Source: Phymorhynchus buccinoides
Lineage: Eukaryota > Mollusca > Gastropoda > Neogastropoda > Raphitomidae
Length of the DNA stretch: 64,000 nucleotides
NCBI GenBank assembly: GCA_017654935.2
Contig: CM065706.1
Coordinates: 5,835,810 to 5,899,809 of the forward strand
Direction of reading: 5' to 3'
The notes under the pieces were generated by a model. It had not been told where the DNA came from. It saw only the letters and a program-made list of their open reading frames with translations, and did not search any database. Positions 1 to 49,735 of this stretch are shown here, in pieces; within the stretch, counting starts at the first letter, position 1, and every line of letters begins with the position of its first letter. The translations under genes and the position numbers were made by a program.

Positions 1-323
1 GTTAATCAATTGTGGACAACACTGTTAATTTTTTTAACTTTTTTTTTTTCATTTTTCTCAAAACTACCAAAATTGAGATACGAGGTTTTTGAATTTCACC
101 GACGATATTCAAAAACACCAATCTCTTGAGTAAACACCAACCAATCAGTCTACTTATACGAGTACAACAAATTTATTTTAGTATAACATGGAAAATGATC
201 TTTACAAAAAATGGCAAGCATGGCAACAACGAATATATAAAGCTCGTCTGATTGATACATATACAACACAGTATTTTCGTAATGAAAAAAACAAAATCCA
301 TATTCGCACACGCACACACACAC

Positions 324-390
<67 letters not shown>

Positions 391-572
391 ACACACACAC
401 TGTCTGAATCACTTTTAGTGGAAGGACGTTAAACTGAAGAACACACACACACACATTCGTGCGCGCGCAAAGAAAGGTCAAGCGTTTGCAGCCTTTTTAA
501 CGAACGGTCACAACGTTTCTAAAAAGCTGAACGACACTCCATGACATCCGCGACGGACGGGTAAGTGTGTAT

Positions 573-603
<31 letters not shown>

Positions 604-1050
604 GGGGTTTTGCAAAATAGTAGAAGAGTCGGGTTTATTTACCACGATTGTGTTAGTAAAGAGAACAGCTCAGCGAACGAGAGTTGTCTGTCGAGGCACA
701 TTTCGCACGAGAAGGTCACTGCTCGCAAATTCGGGTGATGTAGGGCTATGCATAGGCCTCTCGGCCCTTATTACGCCCCTTCTCGATGAATTTGACTTGA
801 CAAAATGTATTTAGTGGTTTGCGTCTCTTAATCAAAAACTAATGAACAGATAAATCTTTAAGAGAATGGCTTTTATATATATATTATATATATATTTTTT
901 TATTCATCAAAACATTTAAATTTTGTTATCAAATTTGGGTTTTCGTCCAAAAGATTTTTGAATTCATTAATGCTAGGTGCATTATTTATGTTAACGAGAG
1001 ACTTAGTGCGATTTTTCTCCCGTCAGAGGGCGTGACGCGCGTGTGGGGCT
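1..1050. other. Intergenic, microsatellite-rich
   Basis: No gene is visible. The stretch holds an (AC)n microsatellite at about 305-400, a short (GT)n run into a run of about 20 G at 560-607, and AT-rich sequence around 860-900. Open frames over the AC/GT runs are poly-dipeptide artefacts. Confidence 0.8.
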
Positions 1051-1129
1051 AATCCTTTCTATATTATTAGTTGGGGATAAAGAAAGAGAGAGAGACAGTG
1101 AGTGGTCCTACCATCACTCTCTCTCTCAC

Positions 1130-1500
1130 TACGCCCAAGTAAGAAAATCGCGTGATAAGCCCCTAGTGCATTGACTGCCCTCTGGCGTGAAAAATATCGC
1201 CATAGGTTGACCATTGGTAGATCATTCCACATATGAACAACACGGTTAGTAAAAACGTTTTTGCGGGTGTTAGTATTAGATCTGTTTAAGAAACAATTTA
1301 CCATCACTATTTCTTGTTTTGTCTACTGTGCATTTTATGAAAAAGTCATTGAAATTTATATCATCAAGATTATGTACAATTTTATAGGTTTGAATAAGGT
1401 CCCCTTCTTCCCTTCAAAGATGGTAATTTCAGAAAATGTAAACGTTCCTCGTAAGACATATTTTACATATTTTAGTAGGGTTTGCGCTTCCAGTATGAAG
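1130..1500 (-). pseudogene. LINE reverse-transcriptase C-terminal remnant
   Basis: On the minus strand, residues such as GDLIQTYKIVHNL followed, after a frame change, by NTRKNVFTNRVVHMWNDLP match the pattern at the C-terminal end of non-LTR reverse transcriptases (RGDLI..YK, then R..FF..RVV..WN.LP). The downstream part (CRQ-like GAYHAIFLLGR and a GAGAGA tail near 1080-1130) recurs at 38150-38330, as expected for the 3' end of one LINE family. It is frameshifted and 5'-truncated, so it is a dead fragment. The clade is not assigned. Confidence 0.6.
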
Positions 1501-1748
1501 TAGTGTGGACTGCGTGTGCGTGTTTTGGGAGAATGGGTAGGTAGGTGCCCACAGTTCTTGATGAGAAGAGCGAGCGAGGGATAGCGGGTAAACTAATTAA
1601 ATTTACACACATTTAATCCTAAACATACAGTAGTAATGCCTCTGTGCCGAGAGCTTCATATCAGAAGAAGATTCTAGCAGATTGAGATTACAGCTTGGTT
1701 GTTTTTCTTCTCCGGTAAGAATCCTCCATCAACGATTTCATTGATTAT

Positions 1749-1797
<49 letters not shown>

Positions 1798-1992
1798 GTG
1801 TGTGTTAGTGTTTATGCGCGCACGCGCGTGTGTGTGTAGGCCTAGGCATCCTCCATCAACGATTTCATGATTATGACAGCGTGTGTGTGTGCGCGCGCGT
1901 GTGTGTGTGCTATGCGTGCGCGCGCATGCGTGTGTATGTTGTGTGCGCGCGCGCGCGCGCGCGCAGTGTGTGTGTGTGTGTGAGTAAGAGAG

Positions 1993-2047
<55 letters not shown>

Positions 2048-2049
2048 TG

Positions 2050-2081
<32 letters not shown>

Positions 2082-2137
2082 TGTGTGTGTGCGTGCGTGC
2101 GTGCGTGCGTGTGTGTGTGCGTGCGTGTGTGTGCTAC
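1749..2137. repeat. Compound (GT)n/(GC)n/(GA)n microsatellite
   Basis: Alternating purine-pyrimidine runs of GT and GC with a central (GA)n tract at about 1985-2045. The GC/GT parts could adopt Z-DNA. The short unit CTCCATCAACGATTTCAT occurs twice (about 1724 and 1851), so the microsatellite block has itself been duplicated. Open frames here are artefacts. Confidence 0.9.
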
Positions 2138-2498
2138 TGATGAGGGGAAATTGGGGGGGGGGGGGGATGAGGGGGGAGGGGTAATTGTGAGTAGTTTACA
2201 AGTACAAGTACACAGCGTTCCTTTTTTTTTGCTTCTTTGTTTCCTTTTGTTTAGGCGAGGAATATTAGACGACGAGATCGTGAAGTATCCCGTACATGAA
2301 CCCTCAAGACAAAAAGGCACAATTTCGCACAGACGTAGTAAACAGACACAGTTGAGATACAGTGGCAGCTCCCTAAGATGACCTTGGAAAATCAGCCAAA
2401 ATTAGGTCTTCAAAGGGAGGGGTCTTCATAGGGAGGTAGTCACTCAGTAGTTCGGATAAGAAGGGGGGACATCGGCAGCATTTTTTTTAATGCATCTT

Positions 2499-2767
2499 AA
2501 GCTGGAGACAGACTATGCGACTGCCTCACAATACGACTCGATCAGGTCATGATGTTGACCAAATTTTGTTTCCCGCACAGAAGAGGTCACAAGCCATCTG
2601 ACTCGATCAGACTCGATCAGTGAAATTTAGAACCCGCCCTATTCGGCCCTGTCACCTGACTGGGCCCGACTGAGTCAGACTGATCGAGCAGGATGGTATG
2701 CAAATGAGGTGAAACGTCACGACCTGATCGAGTCACATGAGGCAGTCACTTAGTCTGTCGCCGGCTT
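2499..2767. mobile_element. Palindromic MITE-like element
   Basis: The ends are inverted repeats: AAGCTGGAGACAGACTA on the left pairs with the complement of TAGTCTGTCGCCGGCTT on the right, followed by GACTGCCTCA and its complement. The interior carries several CTCGATCAG motifs and no coding capacity. This is consistent with a non-autonomous DNA transposon. Confidence 0.6.
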
Positions 2768-3133
2768 TAGATGCATCTCATTTAATGCATTTTGTTTTCA
2801 ATGGCGCGGCATCACGTTGGGGCCCGATTAGCGGGATCTGGCTGGCCGGGTCATTCTGTCGCTTGGCGCGGCATCACATTACGTTGGGGGGCCGATCAGC
2901 GGAACCTGACTGGCTGGGTCAGGCTTTCTGTCTTCTTCTTCTACTGTCAACTTTCTTTCTTCTCAGTAGTATCTCAGTGCGCATTTCTGTAGATTTTAGT
3001 CCCCTAAAGTAACAGCGACAGAATAGTCAAAAGTGACTGTGGTCGCTTTATGGAAAGGAAAGGATGAAGGAGTCTTAGTAGGGAAGGTCTTAACAGGAAG
3101 GTTCCACTGTACTGATAATCATGTATCGACCCA

Positions 3134-3287
3134 GGGCCTGTATTCACGTTGAGATAGCATGAGACTTAGCATGATGCTAACTTAGAAGCTCTTCCAATGT
3201 CCTATAGGATTTAATAGGACTTTTTGGAAGAGCTTCTAAGTTAGCATGATGCTAAGTCTCATGCTATCTCAACGTGAATACAGGCCC
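3134..3287. mobile_element. Near-perfect 154-bp palindrome (MITE)
   Basis: The left arm starting GGGCCTGTATTCACGTTGAG is matched by its complement ending at 3287, with arms of about 70 bases around a short AT-rich centre. The RNA or single strand would form one long hairpin. It has no coding capacity and looks like a foldback element. Confidence 0.75.
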
Positions 3288-3389
3288 AGAAGAATAAAAC
3301 TTGACTCGAAATCCTGGGGCAGTGGGTGGATGCTTCGTGTCTCCATACAGGGAGCTGGACGACCCTGACTCCTCCACGAGTCTCTCCAC

Positions 3390-3960
3390 AAGGGGAAAGT
3401 AGGGGGGGAGGGGGTCTTTCGTAAAAAAAAATAGTTCCCCCACCTTCTGGAAGTTTCTGTGCTTGTAACTTCCTCTTGTCTTTGGCTTAAACAAATGTTT
3501 TATTAACAAGCTTTTGCAGCAACAAAAAATATATATAGACAGGAGTACAACAAGCCGAGGCTTATAAAAAGTACTCACACACATATAGACAGTACTAGCA
3601 ACAGGCTGCATCACATTTTACAATCGATGGAAGTCAGACATACTTTGTAAGATAAACTAAATAATGATCAATACAACTTTCGGGGAAAAGTGAACAATAT
3701 AATCAGACATGAAAATCAAGGTCATGAATCAGCAAACAGGTGAGGGTTTTCTCTGGTCTCCCCGCTGCGCACAGCCGACACATTCCAATTTCGGAGCAGC
3801 TCAAAGATTGGAATATGCTTTGGAGAAAAATAAGGCATGAGAATGGGCCAATAAATTAGAAAGATAGTAGATGACAGAAAGGCAAAGGGAAAAGGCAAGA
3901 GTCAAAGAGAGTGAAAGACAAGAGGACAGTAAGAAAAAGAGAATGATTTAAAGAACAGGG
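3390..3960. repeat. Interspersed repeat, CCACCTTCTGG family
   Basis: The segment around 3400-3480 (GGGGGTCTTTCGT, CCCCCACCTTCTGGAAG, ACTTCCTCT) recurs at about 9250-9440, 23465-23700, 34680-34800 and, inverted, 58740-58915. It is a dispersed element of a few hundred bases with a simple T-rich or A-rich end. No ORF is seen. Class unknown; SINE-like by size. Confidence 0.55.
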
Positions 3961-3984
3961 GTTAATAGGATCTCGCCGTGTGTT

Positions 3985-4145
3985 TTTTCACATACATATC
4001 TGTAATTGTTAAAACATCGGGACTTTCCTGGTGTTGCACTACCTCCGAGCATTGTCTCCAGCATCGTTCCCACCATCTTTATATCTACTAATGTCCCATA
4101 TGTGTCTGTTCCAGACCGGAGGACGTTAAACAGATTTTATCTCTA
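3985..4145 (+). repeat. Interspersed repeat ending GGACGTTAAAC
   Basis: The sequence from CGGGACTTTCCTGG to GGAGGACGTTAAACAGAT recurs at about 33325-33440 and in inverted and duplicated form at 34318-34610. It is non-coding and short, and is probably a SINE or MITE fragment. Confidence 0.5.
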
Positions 4146-4203
4146 GGATTTCCTACTAAAAATTTCCGGAAGGCGAGGGACTATTTGTGCTGACCCTCCT
4201 CTC

Positions 4204-4205
4204 CA

Positions 4206-4240
<35 letters not shown>

Positions 4241-4264
4241 TCACACACACACACACACACGCAC

Positions 4265-4307
<43 letters not shown>

Positions 4308-4325
4308 TGCGCGCGCGCATACACA
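4204..4325. repeat. (CA)n microsatellite
   Basis: About 120 bases of CA/CG dinucleotides with minor interruptions. Nothing coding. Confidence 0.95.
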
Positions 4326-4925
4326 CTCACCTAATGAATATCCCCGGCGCAAGGCCATTCAATCGTTTTGCGATGCAATGGGTGACATTGTGCCGTTTGC
4401 ACCTCGTTGACCTGACCTGAAGCGGTAGTTCACCTTGCCTTGAGAGACACAGACAGCAAGCCGGTGTAGGGGGGAATTTGTGCCCCCTCCCCTCCCCTTA
4501 ACTCAGTCCATGTCTTGTTTTTTTGTTACTCTAGTTCAAGCGCCCCCACCCTTCTTTCTAATCTTTTCTACCCCGAATACCCCCCCCCCCCCCTCCCTTC
4601 CCCCCCAAGATGTATGGGATTGGATTATTAAGGGAAGAAGGGGAGAGGGGGGGGGGAGAGAGAGAGAGAGGGTCAATGACCCTATATATTTTGAGAGGGT
4701 GACAAAAAGGATGTAAAATGTAGTATATGCCAGAACACGAACAGTTAGCTTCATGCATGCATATGCATGATTACATCATTTTGGGTTCTTAACCCCTTCC
4801 CTGCCTGGCTACGAGACCGTCTCGTACTTAATGATGTCATTGATGATGTCATAACTTATGATGTCATAAGCCTGGGATGATGGTTTTTGGCTTAGATAAG
4901 CCAGAAAGGATATATCTCTAGACCA

Positions 4926-5778
<853 letters not shown>

Positions 5779-6095
5779 ATACTCAGTGACTGTGAACTTT
5801 GGTTGTTTATTTCAACACAACGAGAACTTCTCTCTTTGTACGGAAAAGCCATTTGAGCAGTTACAACGTAACCTAGATTGCGTAATAATTATAGACTTAG
5901 GCAAAGGGTTAGAACACGCACACATTATACGAGATGAAGTTGACTGCCTAAGGAGAAGAAGAAGACGAAGAAGAAGAAGGACCTGTGTGCAATCCATCCC
6001 CCAAAAATCTGGAAGTAAGGAATATGAAGAAATATTCATTACACACGGAAACTCGTGAGCAATCCTATCCCATCCGGTCGCTTATTTCATTAATA

Positions 6096-6486
6096 GGAGC
6101 CGCTGTAGCTCAGTTGGTAAGTCCGAGTCGCTAGCTCGTAATCCGTCAGGTTTGCGAGTGCGCGGGTTCGAACCCAGCTTGGTTCACAGTGGTGTGTCCT
6201 TGGGAAAGGCACTTTACTCCTATTTTCCCCACTCCACGCAGGTGTAAATGGGTTTCCTGGGGAAAAAGTCCTTCGGATGAGACTTTTCAAAAACCGAGGT
6301 CCCGTGTGCGAACGCATGCACAAAATCTTGCGCACACGTTAAAGCCCATCCCACTATTCGGTACGAGATGGGATGGATGACACGAATTCACATAGCACGC
6401 ATCCTGTGCGCTATTTAATGGTCTGAATGAAGACCGGTGAGCGCGGGGCAGGATGAACATCCCCAACTGGAAGAAGAAGAAGAAGT
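6096..6486 (+). mobile_element. tRNA-derived SINE
   Basis: The head contains a pol III A box (TAGCTCAGTTGGTAA, about 6114-6128) and B box (GGGTTCGAACCC, about 6163-6174) at tRNA spacing. A unique body of about 300 bases follows, ending in an AAG-rich simple tail (about 6470-6486). The tRNA portion does not fold as an intact functional tRNA and is followed by non-tRNA sequence, so this is a SINE rather than a tRNA gene. Confidence 0.8.
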
Positions 6487-6621
6487 GTATGGAGTTTCCG
6501 TATGCCTACGGAACTTTAATTGCAAATTGCACGCAGGACACGCATACATGCCATTGCACCCTTAGGTTTCGTGCACATTACAAAGCAGAAACCTCACACG
6601 CGCTTATCCGCAAATAAGTAT

Positions 6622-6838
6622 AAGGTAAGACGAGGTAAAAATCCCATGGGCGGGTAAGAAGCCCACGCCAATTATCTCATAAAATAAAGAAAATTTAAGT
6701 CATATTTGCACATGAGACGAATGCTAAGCGTTAACACTCGTCTCATGGGCAAAATGTGACTGAAAATTTGCTTCATTTCATGAGATAATTGGCATGGGCT
6801 TCTTACCCGCCCATGGGCTTTTTACCCCGTCTTCCCCT
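6622..6838. mobile_element. Palindromic MITE, GGGCGGGTAAGAAGCCC family, copy 1
   Basis: The outer arms of about 80 bases are inverted repeats containing CCCATGGGCGGGTAAGAAGC and AATTATCTCATGAAATGAAG-like sequence. A second copy lies at 8904-9090. Non-coding, non-autonomous. Confidence 0.8.
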
Positions 6839-6976
6839 AAGCGTGCGCTTATTTCTCTGACTTTCTTATTTTGCTTGTTTTGCGAACGAGTGCTTGAGGT
6901 ACAAAGGCCTTTACTCATATAAATTATGCACACACTGACACATCAATTGTTCTTGGTCACGCACTCTTATCAGACT

Positions 6977-7184
6977 ACAGTAGATTCCTGCTAACTCAAA
7001 AAACGGATAACTCGAAATGACTGGATAACTCTCAATAATTTTAATCATTTCTATGCTGAAAGGTCTTTTGATCTCAAAATATTGGCTCAATATTTCTGTT
7101 CTTTTTTTTTTCTTTCTTTTTTTTTCTTTTTTCTCAAAAGAAAATGTCGGTCCCTCCAATTTTGAGTTAGCCAATTTCCACTGT
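6977..7184. mobile_element. Palindromic MITE with ACAGTAGATTCC ends
   Basis: The left end ACAGTAGATTCCTGCTAACTC pairs imperfectly with the complement of GAGTTAGCCAATTTCCACTGT at the right end. Inner segments (AAAAGACCTTTC-like and CAATATT-like) also pair. A partial relative lies at about 32150-32230. Confidence 0.6.
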
Positions 7185-7199
7185 ATATAGTGACTTGAG

Positions 7200-7552
7200 G
7201 TTACGCAGTGCGTCAACTTTTTTTTTTTAAGAAAGAAAAGAAGAAAAATAAAAGTATATATAAACTCCTATCTCCAAGTCACTCAAAACCTATGTAATTA
7301 TGCGAGTGCTTGTTTGCTTTTCAGAGAGTCAAGATCGAGAATAAAAAGAAAAAAACCCAACCCACTTCAGTTGGACTTGGATTTGAAAGCGGCAACCGAT
7401 TGTGAGTAGAGTATAGCAGTACAGCAGCAGCAGAAACAGCAGTAGAGTAGCAGTAGCAGCAGTATAGTAACAACAGCAGTATAGTAACAACAGCAGCATA
7501 AGCAGCAGCAGAAACAGCAGACTGGTGTGAAGTGTGATACATCGTCATCATC
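7200..7552 (+). promoter_or_regulatory. Candidate P450 core promoter and 5' leader
   Basis: A TATA-like box (TATATATAAA, 7255-7264) lies about 290 bases upstream of the P450 start codon at 7553. Between them is AT-rich sequence and then an AGC/CAG-rich leader (7415-7525). No other promoter element is recognised and the transcription start cannot be fixed from sequence alone. An upstream leader intron is also possible. Confidence 0.3.
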
Positions 7553-42441
<34,889 letters not shown>

Positions 42442-42468
<27 letters not shown>

Positions 42469-42935
42469 ATCACCGGTCCTGCATTTGTATGGCCGGCCAT
42501 TTGTCTTGGACGAAACTCTGACTTTGATGATCAAGGCAGTGGCTCGACACACCGACCAGTAGATCACCAGTCCTGCATTTGTTTGTCTGGACATTTGCCT
42601 TGGACGAAACTCTGACTTTGATGATCAAGGCAGTGCCTCGAAACACCAACCAGTAGATCACCGGTCCTGCATTTGTATGGCCGGCCATTTGTCTTGGACG
42701 AAACTCTGACTTTGATGATCAAGGCAGTGCCTCGAAACACCAACCAATAGATCACCGGTCCTGCATTTGTATGGCCGGCCATTTGTCTTGGACGAAACTC
42801 TGACTTTGATGATCAAGGCAGTGCCTCGAAACACCAACCAGTAGATCACCGGTCCTGCATTTGTATGGCCGGACATTTGCCTTGGATGAAACTCTGATTC
42901 TGATCAAGGCGGTATTTTGACAAGCGAACCAGTAC
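42442..42935 (+). repeat. 94-bp tandem repeat of the E12 end, stop codon and 3' UTR
   Basis: The motif GCAGTGGCTCGACACACC (later GCAGTGCCTCGAAACACC) starts at 42442, 42536, 42630, 42724 and 42818, a constant 94-base period. Each unit has the last coding bases, the TAG and GATCACCGGTCCTGCATTTG. A sixth copy decays at about 42902. Confidence 0.93.
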
Positions 42936-44005
42936 CTTAATTTACGGACTACAAATTGCACCCCCCAAATTATACACAACATTTTGTTGTTATTATAAAT
43001 TCTTACTATGCTATCAGTCACATTATAAGTGTATAATTTTCATGATTTTACACAATGGTCCCTGTATGTTATTGCTCAGTACACACGCCTTGAGATGTCT
43101 GCAGAAGAAAATACAGATGCATGTACAAACCTACACATCTGGTCATCTGTGCTCATTTCCCCGTCTAATTATGATACGCATACAGAGATCAATAAAAGTT
43201 AAGCATCACTTTTTGGGGGGAGCGCAGAACAACAATGACATGGTCAACTCCTTTGATATTCTACATAGCAGTTATTCAATTACGTATACATCAGCATTTC
43301 ATTGCATTTGGGATATTAGTTATGAAGCAATGGCTGACCAAGTAATGCAACCCCCTAAATTGAACATCACAAAACACAGCTGCTCAAAATGGGTCAACAC
43401 TGGATATGTTCACCCAAACAGCAATAACTTAAAATGTGTAGGTAGCAGTTCCTAGCCTTCTGGACACATTGATGGGGTTCATGAGACATTGTGTCAACAT
43501 TTTGCCTTGCCAGCAACAGTGGAAACACCCAATTTTGACATTTTTGGTGCAGCCACACTTTTGTGATTTTCAAATTTGGGGTGGTATTGGTTTTTTTGTG
43601 GTTTTTTTCACTGTTTGGAATCTGTTATTTTTTGTATTAAACATTTTATTCCTTCTTCATATATTTACAAATAACATTCATATATATGTATGCTTCAACA
43701 TTCATGTATAATAAACAGTGACTTCCTGTAAATAAAGATGAATCAAACAGAAACAAAAGAGAAAAAAGTTTGTCTTGCTCTTTTTCTTGAATAGTATGTA
43801 TAAAGGTGTGTTGTTGTTTTTTTATACATTCACACACAATATTACATCTACATATCCAGACACACATCCACACAAGCTTAAACAATAAAGAGGAGAAAAG
43901 GGAAAAGAAAAATAGGGAAAATAAATGTGAAAGAGAGAAAGTTGTAGAGAAAGGGAGAAGAAGAGAGTGAAAGAGAGCAGGAGAGGAAGCTTCGAAGAAA
44001 AGCAT
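42936..44005. other. P450 3' flank, no gene
   Basis: Contains a small MITE-like remnant (TTACGGACTAC at 42943) and AT-rich sequence. No coding signal was recognised. Confidence 0.5.
43191..43196 (+). terminator. Candidate P450 polyadenylation signal
   Basis: AATAAA about 720 bases after the stop. Other candidates lie near 43710-43735. Use is not shown by sequence. Confidence 0.25.
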
Positions 44006-44009
44006 GTGG

Positions 44010-45557
44010 AATACACTGCGCATTAGTAGTTAGCAAAGTTGTTGTACACTGCACATTAATAGTTAACAATGTTGTACACTGCACATTAATAGTTAACAAA
44101 GTTGTTGTACACTGCACATTAATAGTTAACAAAGTTGTTGTACACTGCACATTAATAGTTAACAAAGTTGTACACTGCACATTAATAGTTAACAAAGTTG
44201 TTGTACACTGCGCATTAATAGTTAACAAAGTTGTTGTACACTGCACATTAATAGTTAACAAAGTTGTTGTACACTGCACATTAATAGTTAACAAAGTTGT
44301 ACACTGCACATTAATAGTTAACAAAGTTGTACACTGCACATTAATAGTTAACAAAGTTGTTGTACACTGCGCATTAATAGTTAACAAAGTTGTTGTACAC
44401 TGCACATTAATAGTTAACAAAGTTGTACACTGCACATTAATAGTTAACAAAGTTGTTGTACACTGCGCATTAATAGTTAACAAAGTTGTACACTGCACAT
44501 TAATAGTTAACAAAGTTGTTGTACACTGCACATTAATAGTTAACAAAGTTGTACACTGCACATTAATAGTTAACAAAGTTGTTGTACAGGTGCTGTTAAC
44601 AAAGTTGTACACTGCACATTAATAGTTAACAAAGTTGTTGTACACTGCACATTAATAGTTAACAAAGTTGTTGTACACTGCGCATTAATAGTTAACAAAG
44701 TTGTTGTACACTGCACATTAATAGTTAACAAAGTTGTTGTACACTGCGCATTAATAGTTAACAAAGTTGTTGTACACTGCACATTAATAGTTAACAAAGT
44801 TGTTGTACACTGCATATTAATAGTTAACAAAGTTGTACACTGCACATTAATAGTTAACAAAGTTGTTGTACACTGCACATTAATAGTTAACAAAGTTGTA
44901 CACTGCACATTAATAGTTAACAAAGTTGTACACTGCACATTAATAGTTAACAAAGTTGTTGTACACTGCACATTAATAGTTAACAAAGTTGTTGTACACT
45001 GCGCATTAATAGTTAACAAAGTTGTACACTGCACATTAATAGTTAACAAAGTTGTTGTACACTGCACATTAATAGTTAACAAAGTTGTTGTACACTGCAC
45101 ATTAATAGTTAACAAAGTTGTTGTACACTGCACATTAATAGTTAACAAAGTTGTACACTGCGCATTAATAGTTAACAAAGTTGTACACTGCACATTAATA
45201 GTTAACAAAGTTGTACACTGCACATTAATAGTTAACAAAGTTGTTGTACACTGCACATTAATAGTTAACAAAGTTGTACACTGCACATTAATAGTTAACA
45301 AAGTTGTTGTACACTGCACATTAATAGTTAACAAAGTTGTTGTACACTGCACATTAATAGTTAACAAAGTTGTACACTGCGCATTAATAGTTAACAAAGT
45401 TGTGGTACACTGCACATTAATAGTTAACAAAGTTGTACACTGCACATTAATAGTTAACAAAGTTGTTGTACACTGCACATTAATAGTTAACAAAGTTGTT
45501 ATACACTGCGCATTAATAGTTAGCAAAGTTGTTGTACAGGTGCTGTTAACAAAATGA
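44010..45557. repeat. 30/33-bp minisatellite (about 48 copies)
   Basis: Units GTTGTACACTGCACATTAAT plus AGTTAACAAA with an optional extra GTT (30 or 33 bases) and a CAC/CGC variant. The edge sequence GTTGTTGTACAGGTGCTGTT occurs at about 44579 and 45529, so the array consists of two blocks. Open frames in it are artefacts. Confidence 0.95.
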
Positions 45558-45837
45558 AAACAACAAAAATCATATAACATGACCTTTATGAACCTTATCA
45601 AAATCAAACCAGATTGAACCCATCGTAAAGGTCTGTGGTATTGTTTGTTGAGTTATTGTATCGAAACTAATAACCTGAATGCAATGAAAATTACGATTGT
45701 GGGTACTTAAACAATTCTTTGAATGAGACATCTACAAAATTTGAAATGATTCGAATGAGTTGTTCTTTTATGTGCTTATAAAATGCACGTGTGTAGTTTC
45801 TTTTGCCGGTCAGTACATTACATTCTAAATTTGATAG

Positions 45838-46275
45838 ACATAATAATAATAATAATAATAAAAAATAACATTTATAGAGCGCCCTTTCTCGAGCTCACGG
45901 CGCTTCACAATTGTTTAAATTAATACATAAATCATAAATAAGCTACTACAATATCAACTATCACAAACATTCACACAGCCACAACACGCACGCACGCACA
46001 CGCCCACACCCACACACGCGCGCACACCCACCCACCCACAATGTGGGGGACATCATTTTAAGGCAGGAAACAGGACAGGGAAGAAATCAGAGGTATTGCC
46101 GGAAGAGGTGAGTTTTAAGAGCGGTTTTGAAAGACTGGAAAGATTTAGCAGAACGAAGTTCATATGGTAGGGAGTTCCAGACAGAAGGGGCGCTGAAAGA
46201 AAATGAACGTTCACATACGTGTGGATATACACTAAAAGTATAAAAACAACCTTTCACCTGCATGCCCAACCTCAT
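45838..46275 (-). pseudogene. LINE 3' end with RT C-terminal remnant
   Basis: On the minus strand, ERSFSFSAPSVWNSLPYELR then SFQSFKTALKTHLF matches the extreme C-terminus of many molluscan non-LTR RTs. It is followed by a 3' UTR ending in GCGCTCTATAAATGTTA and a (TTA)n tail (45840-45862 on the plus strand). The same coding fragment reappears in the 61260-63182 minisatellite. Confidence 0.7.
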
Positions 46276-46630
46276 GCAGAATTACAAATTACATTTGAAA
46301 TTGGTGCAACTTTGTTTTTCATTCTAAACCTAAATCCAACAGACTTAAAAAGAAAGTAGTAAAAACTAAAGCAATTGTTTTTGCATTCTAAATTAAATAC
46401 CAACAGAATTAGGTCTACAAATGGCACATAACAATGAACACTATTGTTGGTTTAAACAAATCTTTAATATTTCCAAGCAACAGAAAGTTAAAAAAAAAAG
46501 AGCATCAACAAGCTAGCGCTTATAGCGTGCTCCTGAATATTTAATACAAAATATTTGGTGACGGACTGTATGAGTACAATAATACATGATAATTAAGTAA
46601 AAGAAAAGGCAAAAATAAAAATAATAAATA

Positions 46631-46876
46631 TTAACCCTTTCGCCGCCAGCCATGTTTCAGCCAAAAAATACCATTACATTTAATTGGGTAGAGGAAAAAA
46701 ATGGTCAGGAATATTGGGAATTCTTCTGTGACATGCATAACATTAGGCCTAACATTACCTCCCAAAATTGAGAAAATAGGGTCTTTGAATTACAGGTCCT
46801 GATTTGATGGCTTTTAGTGACATGGGTGTTTAACCATTGTGGTGCATACATGCGACATTGGCGGTGAAAGGGTTAA
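46631..46876. mobile_element. MITE with TTAACCCTTTCGCCGCC ends, copy 2
   Basis: Same family as 21450-21668. Confidence 0.85.
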
Positions 46877-46978
46877 ATAAAATAAAATCAAACAAAGAAC
46901 ATAATAATAATATGTGCAATCAATTTAGAGACAAGAAAAATATAGTCAAAAAGGAAAATATGAAGAAGAAAAAAATCA

Positions 46979-47330
46979 CCAACCGCCGTGGTGTAGTGAT
47001 TAGCGTCGCGGACTACTGGCTGGGAGGTCTTGGGTTCGAATCCCATCAGAGGCGAGGGTTTTTTCGGTCCTGGACCGACTCCTACCCAGAGTGAGTGGCT
47101 ATGGGCTCAATGGGAAGACTGAAACCACACAGTCGAGTTTCATCCGCTTAACGGATGCGATTCTGAGAGTGTTGCTCTAATTGCAAGACTAACACTGCAG
47201 GTGTCTGTAGTTCTCGGGCCTGGTTAACGCCGGGATATCATTATGAAAGGAAGCGTAGAATACAGCCCTGCCATGCAGTCTCAGACCGATACGGAACTCC
47301 ATAGCATCATCATCATCGTTATCATCGGCC
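46979..47330 (+). mobile_element. tRNA-derived SINE, second family
   Basis: A box TGGTGTAGTGATTAGC (about 46989) and B box TGGGTTCGAATCCC (about 47030) with a long unrelated body and a CATCATCATC tail near 47305. It differs from the SINE at 6096. Confidence 0.8.
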
Positions 47331-47339
47331 TCATTTTCC

Positions 47340-47798
47340 ATCAATCATAAAATTAAAATGTCTCAAATTCTGTGGCTTTGCCATGCCCTGCTCTCATGGT
47401 GACCTCAGTTTCGGTTTCCAATCCAGTCTATGCCTTGGTGCGTTCGGGTCAAAGTCATGGGGATCAGTGTGTTCTGGGGAGCTGTCGGTGGACGGTCGTG
47501 GTGGCGCCCTCGGAGGAGGACCTCACTCACGCTGGCTCCGCGACTAAGAGAATAGTGTCGTCAGTAGGGGGCTTAGTAGGTGGTGTCCTGAACAGGCTCC
47601 ACTGAACTCCACCGAAGTGACTCAGCAGAAGTGCAGTGTCTCCTCGGTTGGTTGCCTCCTGACGGCCTAACATAGATTCGCTCCCCTTGGACTGCTGGTC
47701 TCGGTTTCTGCGACTTGAACAAACCCGGGTGTAGCTGCGAATTGGGATTCGGAACGAGCGGCGTGGGAGCAACGCCACTGTACAGCCCAGAAGATGGG

Positions 47799-47842
<44 letters not shown>

Positions 47843-48055
47843 AAGCATTTGATGAAAAAAGGGAGAACCATGGAGAAATCTTTACATAATTTACAATATT
47901 CAAAGCATTGCTTTAAACATTGTCTACGCCAGGCCATCACAATAGCTGGTGAGGAAAATATTTGTGTAAACTATTGTTCGTTTAGTGTTTTTTTTTGTAC
48001 TCCCAGTTCTTACAGAACATGAGTACATTAGGATGGGAACGAAAGGTGTGTGCTG
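47340..48055. other. Dispersed repeat and poly-A tract
   Basis: 47690-47805 matches 39528-39630 inverted. A run of about 35 A follows (47805-47839), as after a retroposed sequence. No intact gene. Confidence 0.5.
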
Positions 48056-48057
48056 CC

Positions 48058-49735
<1,678 letters not shown>

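Noticed and set aside
6096..6180. Functional tRNA gene
   Set aside because: A and B boxes are present, but the sequence continues into a SINE body with a simple tail and the acceptor stem does not pair cleanly.
43878..45607. Proteins of repeated LLTINVQCTT units on the minus strand
   Set aside because: 30/33-base minisatellite; multiples of three keep frames open. No start context or family.
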